This document shows positions 1 to 10,123 of a stretch of 64,000 nt of DNA, piece by piece. The position numbers and the translations under genes are program-made. This DNA is from Coix lacryma-jobi var. lacryma-jobi (taxonomy: Eukaryota > Streptophyta > Magnoliopsida > Poales > Poaceae), in contig CM019825.1 of the NCBI GenBank assembly GCA_009763385.1, forward strand, positions 18,098,457 through 18,162,456, written 5' to 3'. Position 1 is the stretch's first letter, and each line of letters opens with the position of its first letter. The notes below the pieces were generated by a model that had not been told where the DNA came from, did not search any database, and was given only the letters and a program-made list of their open reading frames with translations.

Positions 1-2
1 TC

Positions 3-455
3 AAGGATCTGAAGGCTGAGCTGAAGAACTTGGAGCATGACTTCTACCACTCACGCCTGGAGTTTTAAGAGGCACGAGCTTCCCTGGAGCAGGCCAATCG
101 GAATACGGTTCGCGCTATCGAGCAGCGCAATGATGCTTGGACCCGCGAGGACGTTACCAGAGCCCAGCAACACGGACTGCAGCAGTACACAGCTCAGATT
201 GAACAGTTCAATGATATGCTTCATGAGGAAGTGCATCAGCTGTATGATCAACTCCACCCCTTGGTACCCCCGGTTATGGAAGACCCTGAGGACGGAGTAG
301 TGGAAGAACCCGATGTGGAACAAGAGCCAGACGTGGAAGAAGAAATTGAACCTGCTGAGGACGTCCACGCTGAAGACGAGGACGAGGAGGAAGAGCCTGA
401 GCTCATCCTCGAAGAAGACGACGACGAAGACATGATCATCATCGACGACGACTAG
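3..455 (+). pseudogene. Extra ORF upstream of chromovirus gag; coiled coil plus acidic tail, one nonsense codon
   Basis: One frame is open from the window edge to the stop at 453-455 except for a TAA at 66-68. The first part is charged, helical and rich in Glu, Gln and Leu, like a coiled coil. The last 60 or so residues are almost all Glu and Asp and end in a run of Asp. I recognise no catalytic motif. It lies 235 bases before the gag start in the same orientation, so it probably belongs to the retrotransposon and not to the host. The function is unknown. The start lies outside the window. Confidence 0.6.
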
Positions 456-690
456 ACTCGTAGTGTCTGTACCATCCGCTTACCTAAAACCTTAGTCTAG
501 GTTTGGGGGCGTTAGTCTGTCTGTTGCCAAGTCTGGCATGTATCTTTCTTTTCGCATCTTTTCCCTTTATCGGTCTGTATCATCTGTCAGTCACCTTATC
601 AAGTCATCAGTCTTTTGTATCAGAAGAAGCTATCAGTCTGTTGTTTTCAGAACCCTATCTATGAATGCTAAGTTCCAAGTTGCTTAACAG

Positions 691-2237
691 ATGCCTGTGA
701 ACACTCGCACTGGAGCTGGAGGTTCTGATGATGCCAACCTCCCAAACCCTCCACCTGTCCCAGCTACCCTAGCAGATGCCATTGCAGCCTTGGCCGCCGC
801 TGCCAACCTAATGGCTCAAAACCAAGGACAGCAGAACTTTCACCGTGGTCGCCACAACATCAACCAAGAGACCACCTATGTGGAATTCACCGAAACTCGT
901 CCACCGGTCTTCGCTAAGGCCGATGAACCCCTCGAAGCTGATGATTGGCTCCGCACCATGGAGCAGAAGTTTGGTCTTATCAACTGCACCGATATCCAGA
1001 AGCCACGATTCGCTTCCCAGCAGCTTCGTGGTCCGGCAAGTGCTTGGTACGCCAACCTGTTGGCTGCCCAGCCAGAAGGTCATCGGTTGACCTGGGAAGA
1101 GTTCCGCACTGCTTTCCGTGCTCATCACATCCCTTCCGGATTAATGAAAATGAAGCTTGATCAGTTCCTGGCTCTCCAACAGAAAGACTCCACAGTCATG
1201 CAGTATGTGGGTCAATTCAATCATCTCAGCTAGTATGCCTCAGAGTATGTCAACACAGATGAGAAGAAGAGGGATTGTTTCCTCAGAGGACTGCACCCAA
1301 AGATCCGCAGGAGCTTGTCCAATAACCTGACTGGGTCTTATCACGATGTTGTTGACCGGGCTGTTGCTTTTGAAGAAAGCAATCGCCAGTACCAGGAAGA
1401 GAAGAAGAAGAAGAAAGCAGGGTCAAGCAGCTTCTCTGGCGGTCACAAACGCCAGAGAATCATCTATCACCCCAGCCACCACCACAATCGTCTACCTTAC
1501 CCCAACCAGCAAGTGGTCGTCCGTACCGCGGCTACCACCCATAATGCCAACCAGCAGAGTGCCACACAGCCGAACGCCCCAGGTGTTCGTATCACCACTC
1601 CACAAACAGCCTACAACCATCCCTACTACAACTGCGGCCAGCTTGGTCACTGGTCTCGTGAGTGCCCAAGCCCAAGAGGTATGCTCAGAATGCTCAGAAG
1701 AATCCTGGAGGATCTCAGCAGCAGCAGCACCGTGTACAGCAGCAGCATGCTCAGAAGGGCAAGATTGTCAAGAAGCACGGGCAAGTCTACTACACCGCTG
1801 TCAGCAATATACCAGAAGGGGAGCCCGTCATGATCGGTAGGTTTCCTGTTGCCAATCACCCTGCAGTTGTGTTGTTTGATTCTGGTGCATCGCATTCCTT
1901 CATCAGTCGTACTTTTGTCATCAAGCATGAAATATCAATTGAGGATTTAAAAGAAAGTTTCTGCATATTTTCGCCTGGAGGGCGTATAAGTACTAAGGAA
2001 GTGGTTCGCAGTATACCAGTAAGGTTGGGGGAACATGTATTTCCCACCACCATGATAGTGCTTCATGATCAGGAGATAGATGTCATCCTAGGCATGAATT
2101 GGATGTGTCAGTATAAAGCCATGATCGACATCCTGAATAGAGTTGTGAGGGTGGATATTCCTAACAGTACCACCAAACTCCTTCTCCAACTTCCAATGCC
2201 ACAAAAACCAGCAGCCACTCAAATAAATACCGCCTAA
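691..2237 (+). pseudogene. gag: Chromovirus gag and protease, broken
   Basis: The ATG at 691 opens a gag protein with a low-complexity Ala/Pro N-terminus, followed by the retrotransposon gag core (residues about 60-200, including the WYANLL and WEEFRTAF stretches). An in-frame TAG at 1231-1233 sits where the frame otherwise continues unchanged. The zinc knuckle at about 1627-1665 keeps its later Cys, His and Cys, but the first Cys is Tyr. A one-base loss in the C run at about 1665-1667 moves the reading into another frame, which holds the protease with the DSGASHSF active site near 1880-1905 and the ILGMNW motif near 2080. A stop at 2235-2237 and another C-run shift near 2252 separate it from reverse transcriptase. 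Confidence 0.85.
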
Positions 2238-2260
2238 GTTCTGGAAACCCGGGACATCCC

Positions 2261-3600
2261 GTGGTTTGTGAATTCCCTGATGTTTTTCCTGAGGATTTGC
2301 CTGGTCTGCCTCCTGACCGTGACGTTGAGTTTGCCATAGAGCTAAAGCCCGGGACTGCTCCTATATCCCGCAGAGCTTATCGAATGCCTCCCAGAGAGTT
2401 GGCAGAACTAAAAATCCAATTACAAGATTTGTTGGACAAGGGTTTCATTCGCCCAAGCTCGTCTCCTTGGGGCTGTCCTGCAAACTTTGTAAAGAAGAAA
2501 GACAAGACTCTCAGAATGTGCATTGATTATCGCCCACTCAATGAGGTCACCATCAAAAATAAATATCCCTTGCCTCGTATTGATCTTCTCTTTGACCAGT
2601 TAGTTGGAGCCAAAGTATTCTCCAAGATCGATCTCAGATCTGGCTACCACCAAATAAAGATTCGTCCTGAAGATATTCCTAAAACAGCTTTCACCACCAG
2701 ATACGGCCTATATGAGTACTTGGTCATGTCCTTCGGTTTGACCAATGCCCCTGCTCATTTCATGTACCTCATGAACTCTGTGTTCATGCCAGAGCTTGGT
2801 AAATTCGTGGTCGTGTTCATTGACGACATCCTTGTCTACTCAAAAACCCCTGAAGATCACGCCGAGCATCTTCGTACCGTTCTATCCCGTCTCAGAGAAC
2901 ATCAGCTGTATGCCAAGTTCAGTAAATGTGAGTTCTGGTTAGATCAGATACAGTTTCTTGGTCATGTCCTATCCGCTGAAGGTGTGTCAGTTGACCCTGG
3001 TAAAGTGGCAGACATTCTGGATTGGAAGCCACCTACCACTGTCATCAAGTCCGCAGCTTTATGGGAATGGCTGGATATTATCGTCGATTCAATCCGGATT
3101 TTCTCAAGAATCGCCAAGCCTATCACTGAGTTAGTAAAGAATTCTGTGAAGTTTGTCTGCTCACCAGCCTGTGAGCAAGCCTTTCAAACTCTGAAGAAAC
3201 TGTTAACTACATCACCAGTGCTAGCCCAGCCGAACATCGAGAAGCCCTTTGATGTCTACTGTGATGCATCTGGTACTGGTTTGGGCTGTGTTTGATGCAA
3301 GAAGGTCGAGTGATCGCTTATGCCTCCCGACAGCTTAAGCGACATGAAGAGAATTACCCAACTCATGATCTCGAGTTAGCAGCAGTAGTGCATGCCTTGA
3401 AGATCTGGCGTCATTATCTGTTGGGCAGTACCTGTAATGTGTACACTGATCACAAAAGCTTGAAGTATATCTTCACTCAAGAGGAACTGAATATGAGGCA
3501 GAGAAGATGGCTTGAGTTAATTAAGGACTATGATCTTGAAGTGCATTACCATCCGGGTAAGGCGAATGTGGTCGCCGATGCACTCAGTCGCAAGTCTTAT
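2261..3600 (+). pseudogene. pol: Chromovirus reverse transcriptase and RNase H, frameshifted
   Basis: The RT holds the usual Ty3/gypsy blocks: a CIDYRPLN block near 2518-2545, FSKIDLRSGYHQI near 2617-2655, and the catalytic VFIDDILVYS near 2812-2842. Near 3047-3110 the translated protein turns to nonsense for about 20 residues while the correct family block is readable in the next frame; two opposite one-base shifts therefore bracket that stretch. A lost T at about 3290 causes a premature TGA at 3293-3295. RNase H (YCDASGTGLG, TDHKSLKYI, VVADALSR) then continues in the shifted frame to about 3600. The polymerase catalytic aspartates are intact, but the chain cannot be made in one piece. Confidence 0.88.
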
Positions 3601-5177
3601 TGCAACTGTCTGATGAAGAAACCCTATGATTCTTCTTTGTGTTTTGAGCTGGAAAAGTTAAATATTGAAATGATTCCACAAGGAACTCTGAGTAACATCA
3701 GAATAGAAACCCCTATCAGAGAGCAGATCATCGCTGCACAGAAAGATAACCCTGGAATCAAACACATCATCGAAAAGGTCCAATCCGGAAAGGCTGATTG
3801 TTTCAGGATCAATGATGCAGGAGTAGTATGGTTTAAGAATCGGTTAGTAGTTCCTAAAGTGCCTGAGTTAAGAAAGTTAATCCTTGATGAAGCACACTTG
3901 ACTAGATTCTCCATCCACCCCGGCAGCAACAAAATGTACCAGGATTTGAAGCAGCAATTCTGGTGGACAAAGATGAAGATTGAGATCGCCCGGTATGTCG
4001 CTCAGTGCGATACCTGCCAGAAAGTCAAAGCCGTGCACATGAAGCCCGGAGGAGAATTGCAACCTTTACCTGTACCTGCTTGGAAATGGGACGATATCAG
4101 TATGGATTTTATCAATGGTCTACCCAAGACATCAAGAGGTTTTGATTCCATATGGGTGATCGTGGATCGCCTCACTAAGCAAGCTCACTTCCTGCCAGTA
4201 AAGACCAGTTACACCGTCCCCACTTATGCCACTTTGTACAAGAACCATATAGTGAAACTCCATGGCATACCCAAGAGCATTATCTCTGATCGTGGTACCC
4301 AGTTTGTCACAAAGTTTTGGAAAGCGTTCCATACCTCACTTGGAACCAAGCTCTTGCATAGTAACAGCATATCATCCGCAAACCGATGGACAAACTGAGC
4401 GAGTCAACCAAGTGTTAGAGGATATGTTGAGAGCATGTGTGCTCACCTTCGCAGATACTTGGGATGACTGTTTGCCCTTGGCAGAGTTCTCATATAATAA
4501 TAGTTACCAAGAGAGCATCAAAATGGCACCCTTTGAAGCACTGTACGGCCGCCGTTGTCGTACACCTCTCAATTGGTCTGAACCCGGAGAGAGGGAATTC
4601 TTTGGAGTTGACCTAGTAAAAGATATGGAAGAAAAAGTCAAGCATATACAAGAGAACATGAAGATTGCACAGTCTCGACAGAAAAGTTATGCTGACAGGA
4701 GACGTCGACCTCTGCAGTTCGAGATCGGGGATTATGTGTACCTGAAGGTCTCACCCACCCAAAGGAGTCACTCGTTTTGGAGTCAAAGGAAAGTTAGCAC
4801 CCCGCTACATTGGTCCGTTTGAGATTCTGGATCGTTGTGGCAAGGTCGCTTACAAGCTAAGTTTGCCCGATCATCTTTCAGCAGTTCATAATGTGTTTCA
4901 TGTCTCCCAACTCAAGAAGTGTCTCCGAGTACCTGAACATGTGGTTGAAGTTGAAGGCGTTGAGCTAGAACCAGATCTGTCATACACTGAGTATCCAGTT
5001 CGCGTGTTGGATCACAAGGATCGTGTTACCCGAAGAACCACCACAAGATGGTACAAGATCCAGTGGAACCAACACTCGGAAGAAGAAGCCACCTGGGAAT
5101 CCGAAGACTTCTTAGCAAAGAACTATCCGACTTTCTCGAATCTCTGTAGATGTAAGGTTTTGCCTTTTCCTTCTTAA
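3600..5177 (+). pseudogene. pol: Chromovirus integrase with C-terminal chromodomain, frameshifted
   Basis: The HHCC zinc-binding region is at about 3890-4035 (final CDTCQK). The DDE core follows: the first Asp is in DFINGLPK near 4105, the second in SDRGTQF near 4287, and the Glu in the QTDGQTERVNQ block near 4382-4415. An extra A near 4360 and an extra C near 4758 shift the frame twice. The C-terminal stretch at 4863-5177 has FHVSQLKKC, then a chromodomain-like core (WYKIQWNQH near 5050, EEATWESEDFL near 5082). In this family the chromodomain directs insertion towards marked chromatin. The stop is at 5175-5177. Confidence 0.86.
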
Positions 5178-5208
5178 GGACGTGGAATCTCGGGGGCGGA
5201 AGATTCTT

Positions 5209-5221
5209 TTTAGGGTGGAGT
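5209..5221 (+). other. Polypurine tract before chromovirus 3' LTR
   Basis: A short purine-rich run (AGGGTGGAG) lies directly before the point where LTR-like sequence starts. A polypurine tract in this place would prime plus-strand DNA synthesis. Confidence 0.45.
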
Positions 5222-5222
5222 C

Positions 5223-6192
5223 TGAAACCTTGGTGTTAAATGTAATTAACCGAACAGTGTCATCATCATTTCCATTAATATTCTTGCCTTGCATTTATTG
5301 TTTGCTTGATTGATGTAGCAATCTTCTTTTAAAAACCCAAAAGCCCAAAATTCTTCCTATAAGGCAAAAATGGTAATTCACCTTTGTGCCTAGCTTTGTG
5401 TAATTCTGTCAGTGGATGTCTGAAGTTTTCTGGTGTTGGCCAAAGTTCAAAAATCAAAATCAGATTATTCAATCCTTTGCAAAACGCGCTGATTCTCAAA
5501 CCCTGGATTTTTATCCTCTATTTTGTTAATCAAAAAATTATATCAAATTGAGGGTTGGTCTAAAAAAGCAAAGTTGTAGATCTGAGCCAGAGAACAACTT
5601 GGGTATTTACAAATTTTCACGTTTTGTGTACAAAGTTTGTGAAAGTAACATTTTCCAAATTTCAAAAAATTCTCAAACTCCGTTTTGTCCCCACTTTCAG
5701 TTTTTCAAAATTTATTTAAAACCTATGAGTTTCAGGAAAAAAGGGTATAATTAGCAAAGTTGTAGTTTTAGAAAAAGGAACACACTTTCATTGCAACATT
5801 TCCCTCAATGTCAATGCAATCAAAAGTAATTGAAATATTCAATCCTTAAAAGGTGTCCCTTTTCTGATTCGTAAATCCTTAAACACAAAACTGTTTGAAT
5901 TGAAATATTCTTTTGACAAAGTTGTAGATCTTCTTTTGTAGCGAAAACTGGTATTTTGAGTTTTTCTGCTAAGTTAAAGTTTTGACAGTATTGCGAAATA
6001 CAGAAAAGTCAAAAACCATAGACCTACGCCCGTTCTCCCACCTCTTAGCCGGCCAGAGCAGAGGGGGCCCCGGCCATGGCCGACGCGCAAGGCCAAGATT
6101 GCGCCACGCGCGCCGAGGCACGCAACGACCCGGGCCCGAATGTGGCGCCTGCGCCGCGCCCATCATGCCGCCCCCGCACGCGCAGCGCTGAC
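5223..6192 (+). repeat. Chromovirus 3' LTR, start only, cut by gap
   Basis: It starts near a TG at 5223-5224 with an imperfect CTTGGTGTTA element, as chromovirus LTRs of this type do. The first 400 bases match, in order and wording, the reversed LTR at 48703-49167 (shared blocks include the GGCAAAAATGGTAAT region and the GACCAAAGTTCAAAA region). From about 6040 the sequence becomes very GC-rich. It ends in the N run, so LTR length and terminus are unknown. I see no separate gene in it. Confidence 0.65.
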
Positions 6193-6692
6193 NNNNNNNN
6201 NNNNNNNNNNNNNNNNNNNNNNNNNNNNNNNNNNNNNNNNNNNNNNNNNNNNNNNNNNNNNNNNNNNNNNNNNNNNNNNNNNNNNNNNNNNNNNNNNNNN
6301 NNNNNNNNNNNNNNNNNNNNNNNNNNNNNNNNNNNNNNNNNNNNNNNNNNNNNNNNNNNNNNNNNNNNNNNNNNNNNNNNNNNNNNNNNNNNNNNNNNNN
6401 NNNNNNNNNNNNNNNNNNNNNNNNNNNNNNNNNNNNNNNNNNNNNNNNNNNNNNNNNNNNNNNNNNNNNNNNNNNNNNNNNNNNNNNNNNNNNNNNNNNN
6501 NNNNNNNNNNNNNNNNNNNNNNNNNNNNNNNNNNNNNNNNNNNNNNNNNNNNNNNNNNNNNNNNNNNNNNNNNNNNNNNNNNNNNNNNNNNNNNNNNNNN
6601 NNNNNNNNNNNNNNNNNNNNNNNNNNNNNNNNNNNNNNNNNNNNNNNNNNNNNNNNNNNNNNNNNNNNNNNNNNNNNNNNNNNNNNNNNNNN
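6193..6692. other. Scaffold gap, exactly 500 N
   Basis: Five hundred consecutive N, a default spacer length, so the real distance is unknown. The first base after it lies in SIRE gag. The same homologous base is the last before the other 500-N gap, in reverse orientation. Confidence 0.98.
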
Positions 6693-8741
6693 GGATTTGG
6701 TTTCTTGCTCTTCTGCAAACCCCTCTGCTGGCCTTGCACTTTCTTCACTCTTTTCTGTCACCGAGGACCAGCTTGAGTCGTTGGGGGATGATGAGTTGGC
6801 TTTGCTTGCCAACCGGTTCTCGCGGTTTCACAACAACCGCCTGAACCGTCACCGTGGAGGAGGACGCTCAGGATGCTATGAGTGCGGCGACCCCGACCAC
6901 TTCATCGCCAACTGCCCCAAGAAGAACAAGCATTCAGGGAAGGGCGACCATGGGCACAAGTATGACTCCGTGAAGCGCAAGGAGAAGTACGTCCCTCCGA
7001 AGCACAAGAAGAGGGGCGGCTTCAACAAGGAGTACATCAAGAAGAAGTACTTGGAGAAGGCCCAGGCTGAGCAGCGCGCGTTCTTCGCCACGCTCAGCGA
7101 CGTCGACGGCTCGGATGACAACTCCGCTTCTTCAAGCGACGAAGAGTCCGAGAAGAAGAAGAGGATCGAGGACAAGCTGAACGGCCTCTGCTTCTTCGCC
7201 GACGACGACGGCCTCTGCACCATGGCGCTCGGAGATGAGGTCGACGTCAAGCTGGAGAACACCCCTCGGGATGACGACGACGACGACACCTCCCAGGTAT
7301 CTCTCACCTACGATGAGCTTTCTTCCGAGGTTGAGAAGCTTACTGCTGCCCCCTTAGCCAAGATCAACTGCTTAGGCGTGCCGCTAGAGAGCGCAAGGAG
7401 TTTAGGCAGAAGTGGGAGGACACGGTGAGAGAGCTTGAGTTTGCCAAGTCCACCGTGGTCGTGTCGGAGGAGGCGGAGTGTGAGTCGTGCACCGCGCACA
7501 TGACTGATCTTCTCACTTTGAGAGGTAAGTATGCTGCGCTGGTAGGAGAGCTGGATGAGCTGAAGGCTAGACCTTCCCTATTGGGTGCATGCAAGACTTG
7601 TCCTGTCTTGCAATCTGAGTTGGCAGAGAAGAATGCCAAGCTTGAGTCTTTAGAGAAGGCCAGCTCAGATAGCACGTGTGTGGCGAGGTGCGCTTTGTGC
7701 GAAGGCTTGGAGATGGAGATTGCCAATGTGAAGCATGGCAAGATGCAAACCGAGGAAGAAAACACATACCTTCGGACCATCTTGTCATGGGTCTCCTGTA
7801 GTGAGCCGCAGCTCGGGATGATGATCTCCCAATTCAAGCGTGCTGCTGGTGCTCCTGGTGTAGGTTTTGCTCCGGGTGTTGATCTTTCTGCTTTTGAGAA
7901 GATTGGAGAGTCTAGTGGTCTGAACCCATGTGAGAAGCCCAACTCCACCACTACTCCCAAACTGACCAAGCTTTCACCCAAAGAGCCTGCTAAGCCTACC
8001 ACCAAGGATGGTGTGGTTGAAGAACCTCCGAGAGCTCCTCCCAAGAACCAAGTGTGGGCACCCAAGCCAAACCACCTCAAGAACAAGCTTGATGCTATGC
8101 CACCCATCAGAGAGGAGTGCTTGCCTCAGAAGGGCAAAGTGAGCCACACCCACAGCCCTGTGTACCAACAACCCCCTTTGCGTGTGGTGAGGTACCAGTG
8201 TGATTTTTGTGGGAGAGATGGCCACTTGAGTGAGTTTTGTTTTCGGCGCAAGAGAGAGGCGCGCCGTGCTCGGGAGATGGACAACCCGGACATGTACCAC
8301 CCTTTCCATAGTGTGCATGGGCCGGACGTCCAGAGGAGAGCTGCTAGGCCCAGAGGTCCAGAACCTCAAGTCCCCAGGCCTAGGCAGCAGCAGAGAGCTC
8401 CGAGGAGAGACACTAGGCTTAGAGGTCCTGAGCCTCAAGTTCCTAGGCGTAGGCCTCGTAGAGAGCGTGCCCGGCGGGAGCCTGCTGTTGTAGGCTATGG
8501 ATCCCGTGGCGGAGGCTTTGTAGTTGAGCGCTTTTCCCCACCGCGTTTTGAGTATCGCGGTAAGCGCTTCTTTCCCAGCGAACCACGTTTTTCTCAGCGT
8601 GGTGATCGCTTCCCTCGTAGACGTGCTAGGAATGGTTTTTCTGCTAACCGTTCTTTTGAGCAGCCGGCCCAACACTGGTTTTATCCTCACTTCACTAACC
8701 CCAGTGTTGGACCGTATGCTCACCCTATGTCTTTTTATTGA
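6693..8741 (+). pseudogene. gag: SIRE A1 gag, C-terminal two thirds, one frameshift
   Basis: The piece starts inside gag. A CCHC knuckle (CYECGDPDHFIANC) is encoded at about 6874-6915, followed by a Lys-rich stretch and an acidic Ser/Asp stretch. A frame change between about 7350 and 7424 links to a second ORF ending in TGA at 8739-8741. That part has a coiled coil with several Cys pairs, a Pro-rich linker, a second knuckle (CDFCGRDGHLSEFC) near 8200-8241, and an Arg-rich tail with repeats of RGPEPQVPR at about 8360 and 8420. A double-knuckle gag of this length is usual for sireviruses. It would form the particle and bind RNA. Confidence 0.85.
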
Positions 8742-8746
8742 TGTAG

Positions 8747-9834
8747 GTCAAGCGGTTGGAGGACGTTTGGTTGGTGGATTCCGGTTGCTCGAGACACATG
8801 ACCGGAAACACCAAGTGGTTCTCCAGCCTTAGTCCAGTCGCCGGAAAGGAGTACATAACCTTCGGCGACAATAGTAAAGGTAAGGTTTTGTCTCGCGGGT
8901 CTGTGCGGGTTAATGAGCACTTTGTGTTGCGCGATGTTGCTCTTGTTTCTAACTTGCATTTTAACCTTCTTTCTGTTTCGCAACTTTTTGATGATGACTA
9001 TGAGATTCGTTTTAAACCGAATCTTAGTCGTATTTTGGATCCTCAGGGCAATCTTGTATGTTTAATTTCGCCCTTTGGAAAAGTCTTTCGTGCGAATTTC
9101 TCGGAGGCTTTTGGCACTTCTCGTTGTCTTGTGGCCGGATCCCCTTCTTCTGATCTTTGGAAGTGGCATAGGAGACTTGGACATTTGAGCTTCGACTTGC
9201 TTGCAAGGCTCAGTTCACTTGGCCTAATCCGAGGATTGCCCAAGTTACATATGGAGAAGGATCTGGTTTGCCACTCTTGTAGACACGGGAAGATGGTTGC
9301 TGCTCCTCACCACCCAGTGACTCAGGTCATGACCAAGCGCCCCGGACAGCTTTTGCACATGGACCTTGTTGGTCCTGGCTCGGGTGAGCTCGGTTGGTGG
9401 GAAGTGGTATGTGCTTGTTATTGTTGATGACTTTTCGAGATATTCGTGGGTCTTCTTTTTAGCTGAGAAGACCGAGACCTTCTCCTTTGCTCGTAATCTG
9501 ATTTTGCGTCTTCAGAACGAGTTCCCTTTGAACTCGATGCGAGCAATTCGGAGTGATAATGGTTCCGAATTCAAGAATTCGGATTTTGAGAAGTTTTGTA
9601 ACTCTTTGGGTTTGGAGCACCAGTTTTCTTCCCCCTACACACCGCCCCAGAATGGTGTTGTAGAGAGGAAGAATCGGACCCTTGTTGAGATGGCCAGGAC
9701 GATGCTCGATGAGCATAGGACTCCTAGGCGATATTGGGCCGAAGCTATGAACACTGCGTGCTATATTTCAAATCGCATTTTTCTGAGAGCCTTCTTGAAA
9801 AAGACTTCTTATGAGTTGCGTTTTGGCCGCCAGC
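8747..9834 (+). pseudogene. pol: SIRE A1 protease, GAG-pre-integrase and integrase core, one frameshift
   Basis: A stop lies between gag and pol, and pol opens just after it. The protease active site DSGCSRHMTG is at about 8777-8806. The HHCC region runs from WHRRLGHLS (about 9163) to CHSCRHGKM (about 9270). A frame change near 9375 splits the integrase. The core resumes with VIVDDFSRYSWVFF, SDNGSEFKN near 9550-9580 and PQNGVVERKNR near 9645-9680, so the catalytic D, D and E are all present. Reading is then interrupted at 9835 by a 284-bp insertion flanked by CCAGC. Confidence 0.87.
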
Positions 9835-10118
9835 TGTAACATCTCGGCTCAGGGCTTAATAGGATTAATAGAATACTCATACCAATAAGTTGCAACTTCT
9901 TTTCCGGAAGCCCATCTCCTAAAAACTCCAAAGTTAAGCGTGCTTGGCTTGGAGCGATGGGTGACCGACCGGGAAGTCTTTCCCGGGTACGCATGAGTGA
10001 GGACAAAGTGCGCAGAAAAGACTGGTGTTAGACTGGTGTTGGTCTGTGGGGATAGTCTAGGTCCTATGAAAGCTGCCTGATGTAAGCGGGCCCGGCCTCG
10101 AGGAGGCGGGACGTTACA
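9835..10118 (+). mobile_element. Cassandra-like TRIM solo LTR with 5S rRNA sequence
   Basis: A 284-bp insert starts TGTAAC and ends GTTACA, and is flanked by a perfect 5-bp duplication CCAGC (9830-9834 and 10119-10123). Removing it and one CCAGC rejoins the SIRE integrase in frame. Its centre resembles the 5S rRNA gene. Cassandra is the known plant TRIM family whose LTRs carry 5S sequence and its RNA polymerase III promoter. Only one LTR is present, so this is a solo LTR left by recombination. Confidence 0.9.
9868..9990 (+). promoter_or_regulatory. 5S rRNA-like internal promoter inside the Cassandra LTR
   Basis: In order, this stretch holds a CATACCA-like start, AGCCCATC, AACTCC, the A-box-like AGTTAAGCGTGCTTGG (about 9933-9948), and GATGGGTGACC followed by GGGAAGTC (about 9957-9979). 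These are the conserved landmarks of plant 5S rRNA. The spacing between the blocks and many bases differ from a true 5S gene, so I do not call it a 5S rRNA gene. Confidence 0.85.
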
Positions 10119-10123
10119 CCAGC

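Larger units (their letters stand above)
1..6192 (+). mobile_element. Ty3/gypsy chromovirus (Tekay/Del type), 5'-truncated and decayed
   Basis: The parts run in the order of a plant chromovirus: an extra upstream ORF, gag with a degenerate zinc knuckle, protease, reverse transcriptase, RNase H, integrase, C-terminal chromodomain, purine-rich tract and the start of a 3' LTR. The 5' LTR and primer site lie outside the window. The 3' LTR runs into a run of N. The coding region has at least three in-frame stops and about seven one-base shifts, so this copy is not autonomous. The Tekay/Del assignment rests on the chromodomain after integrase and the general gag style; a tree of the RT domain would settle it. 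Confidence 0.85.

Noticed and set aside
248..442. Poly-Ser ORF on the minus strand
   Set aside because: It is the reverse reading of the Glu/Asp codons of the acidic tail, with no start context or homology.
6076..7428. Long ORF bridging the first gap
   Set aside because: It consists mostly of N; the two sides belong to different elements (chromovirus LTR and SIRE gag).
9868..9990. True 5S rRNA gene
   Set aside because: Block spacing and many bases differ, and it lies within a TG...CA insert with a 5-bp target copy, so it is part of a Cassandra-like LTR.
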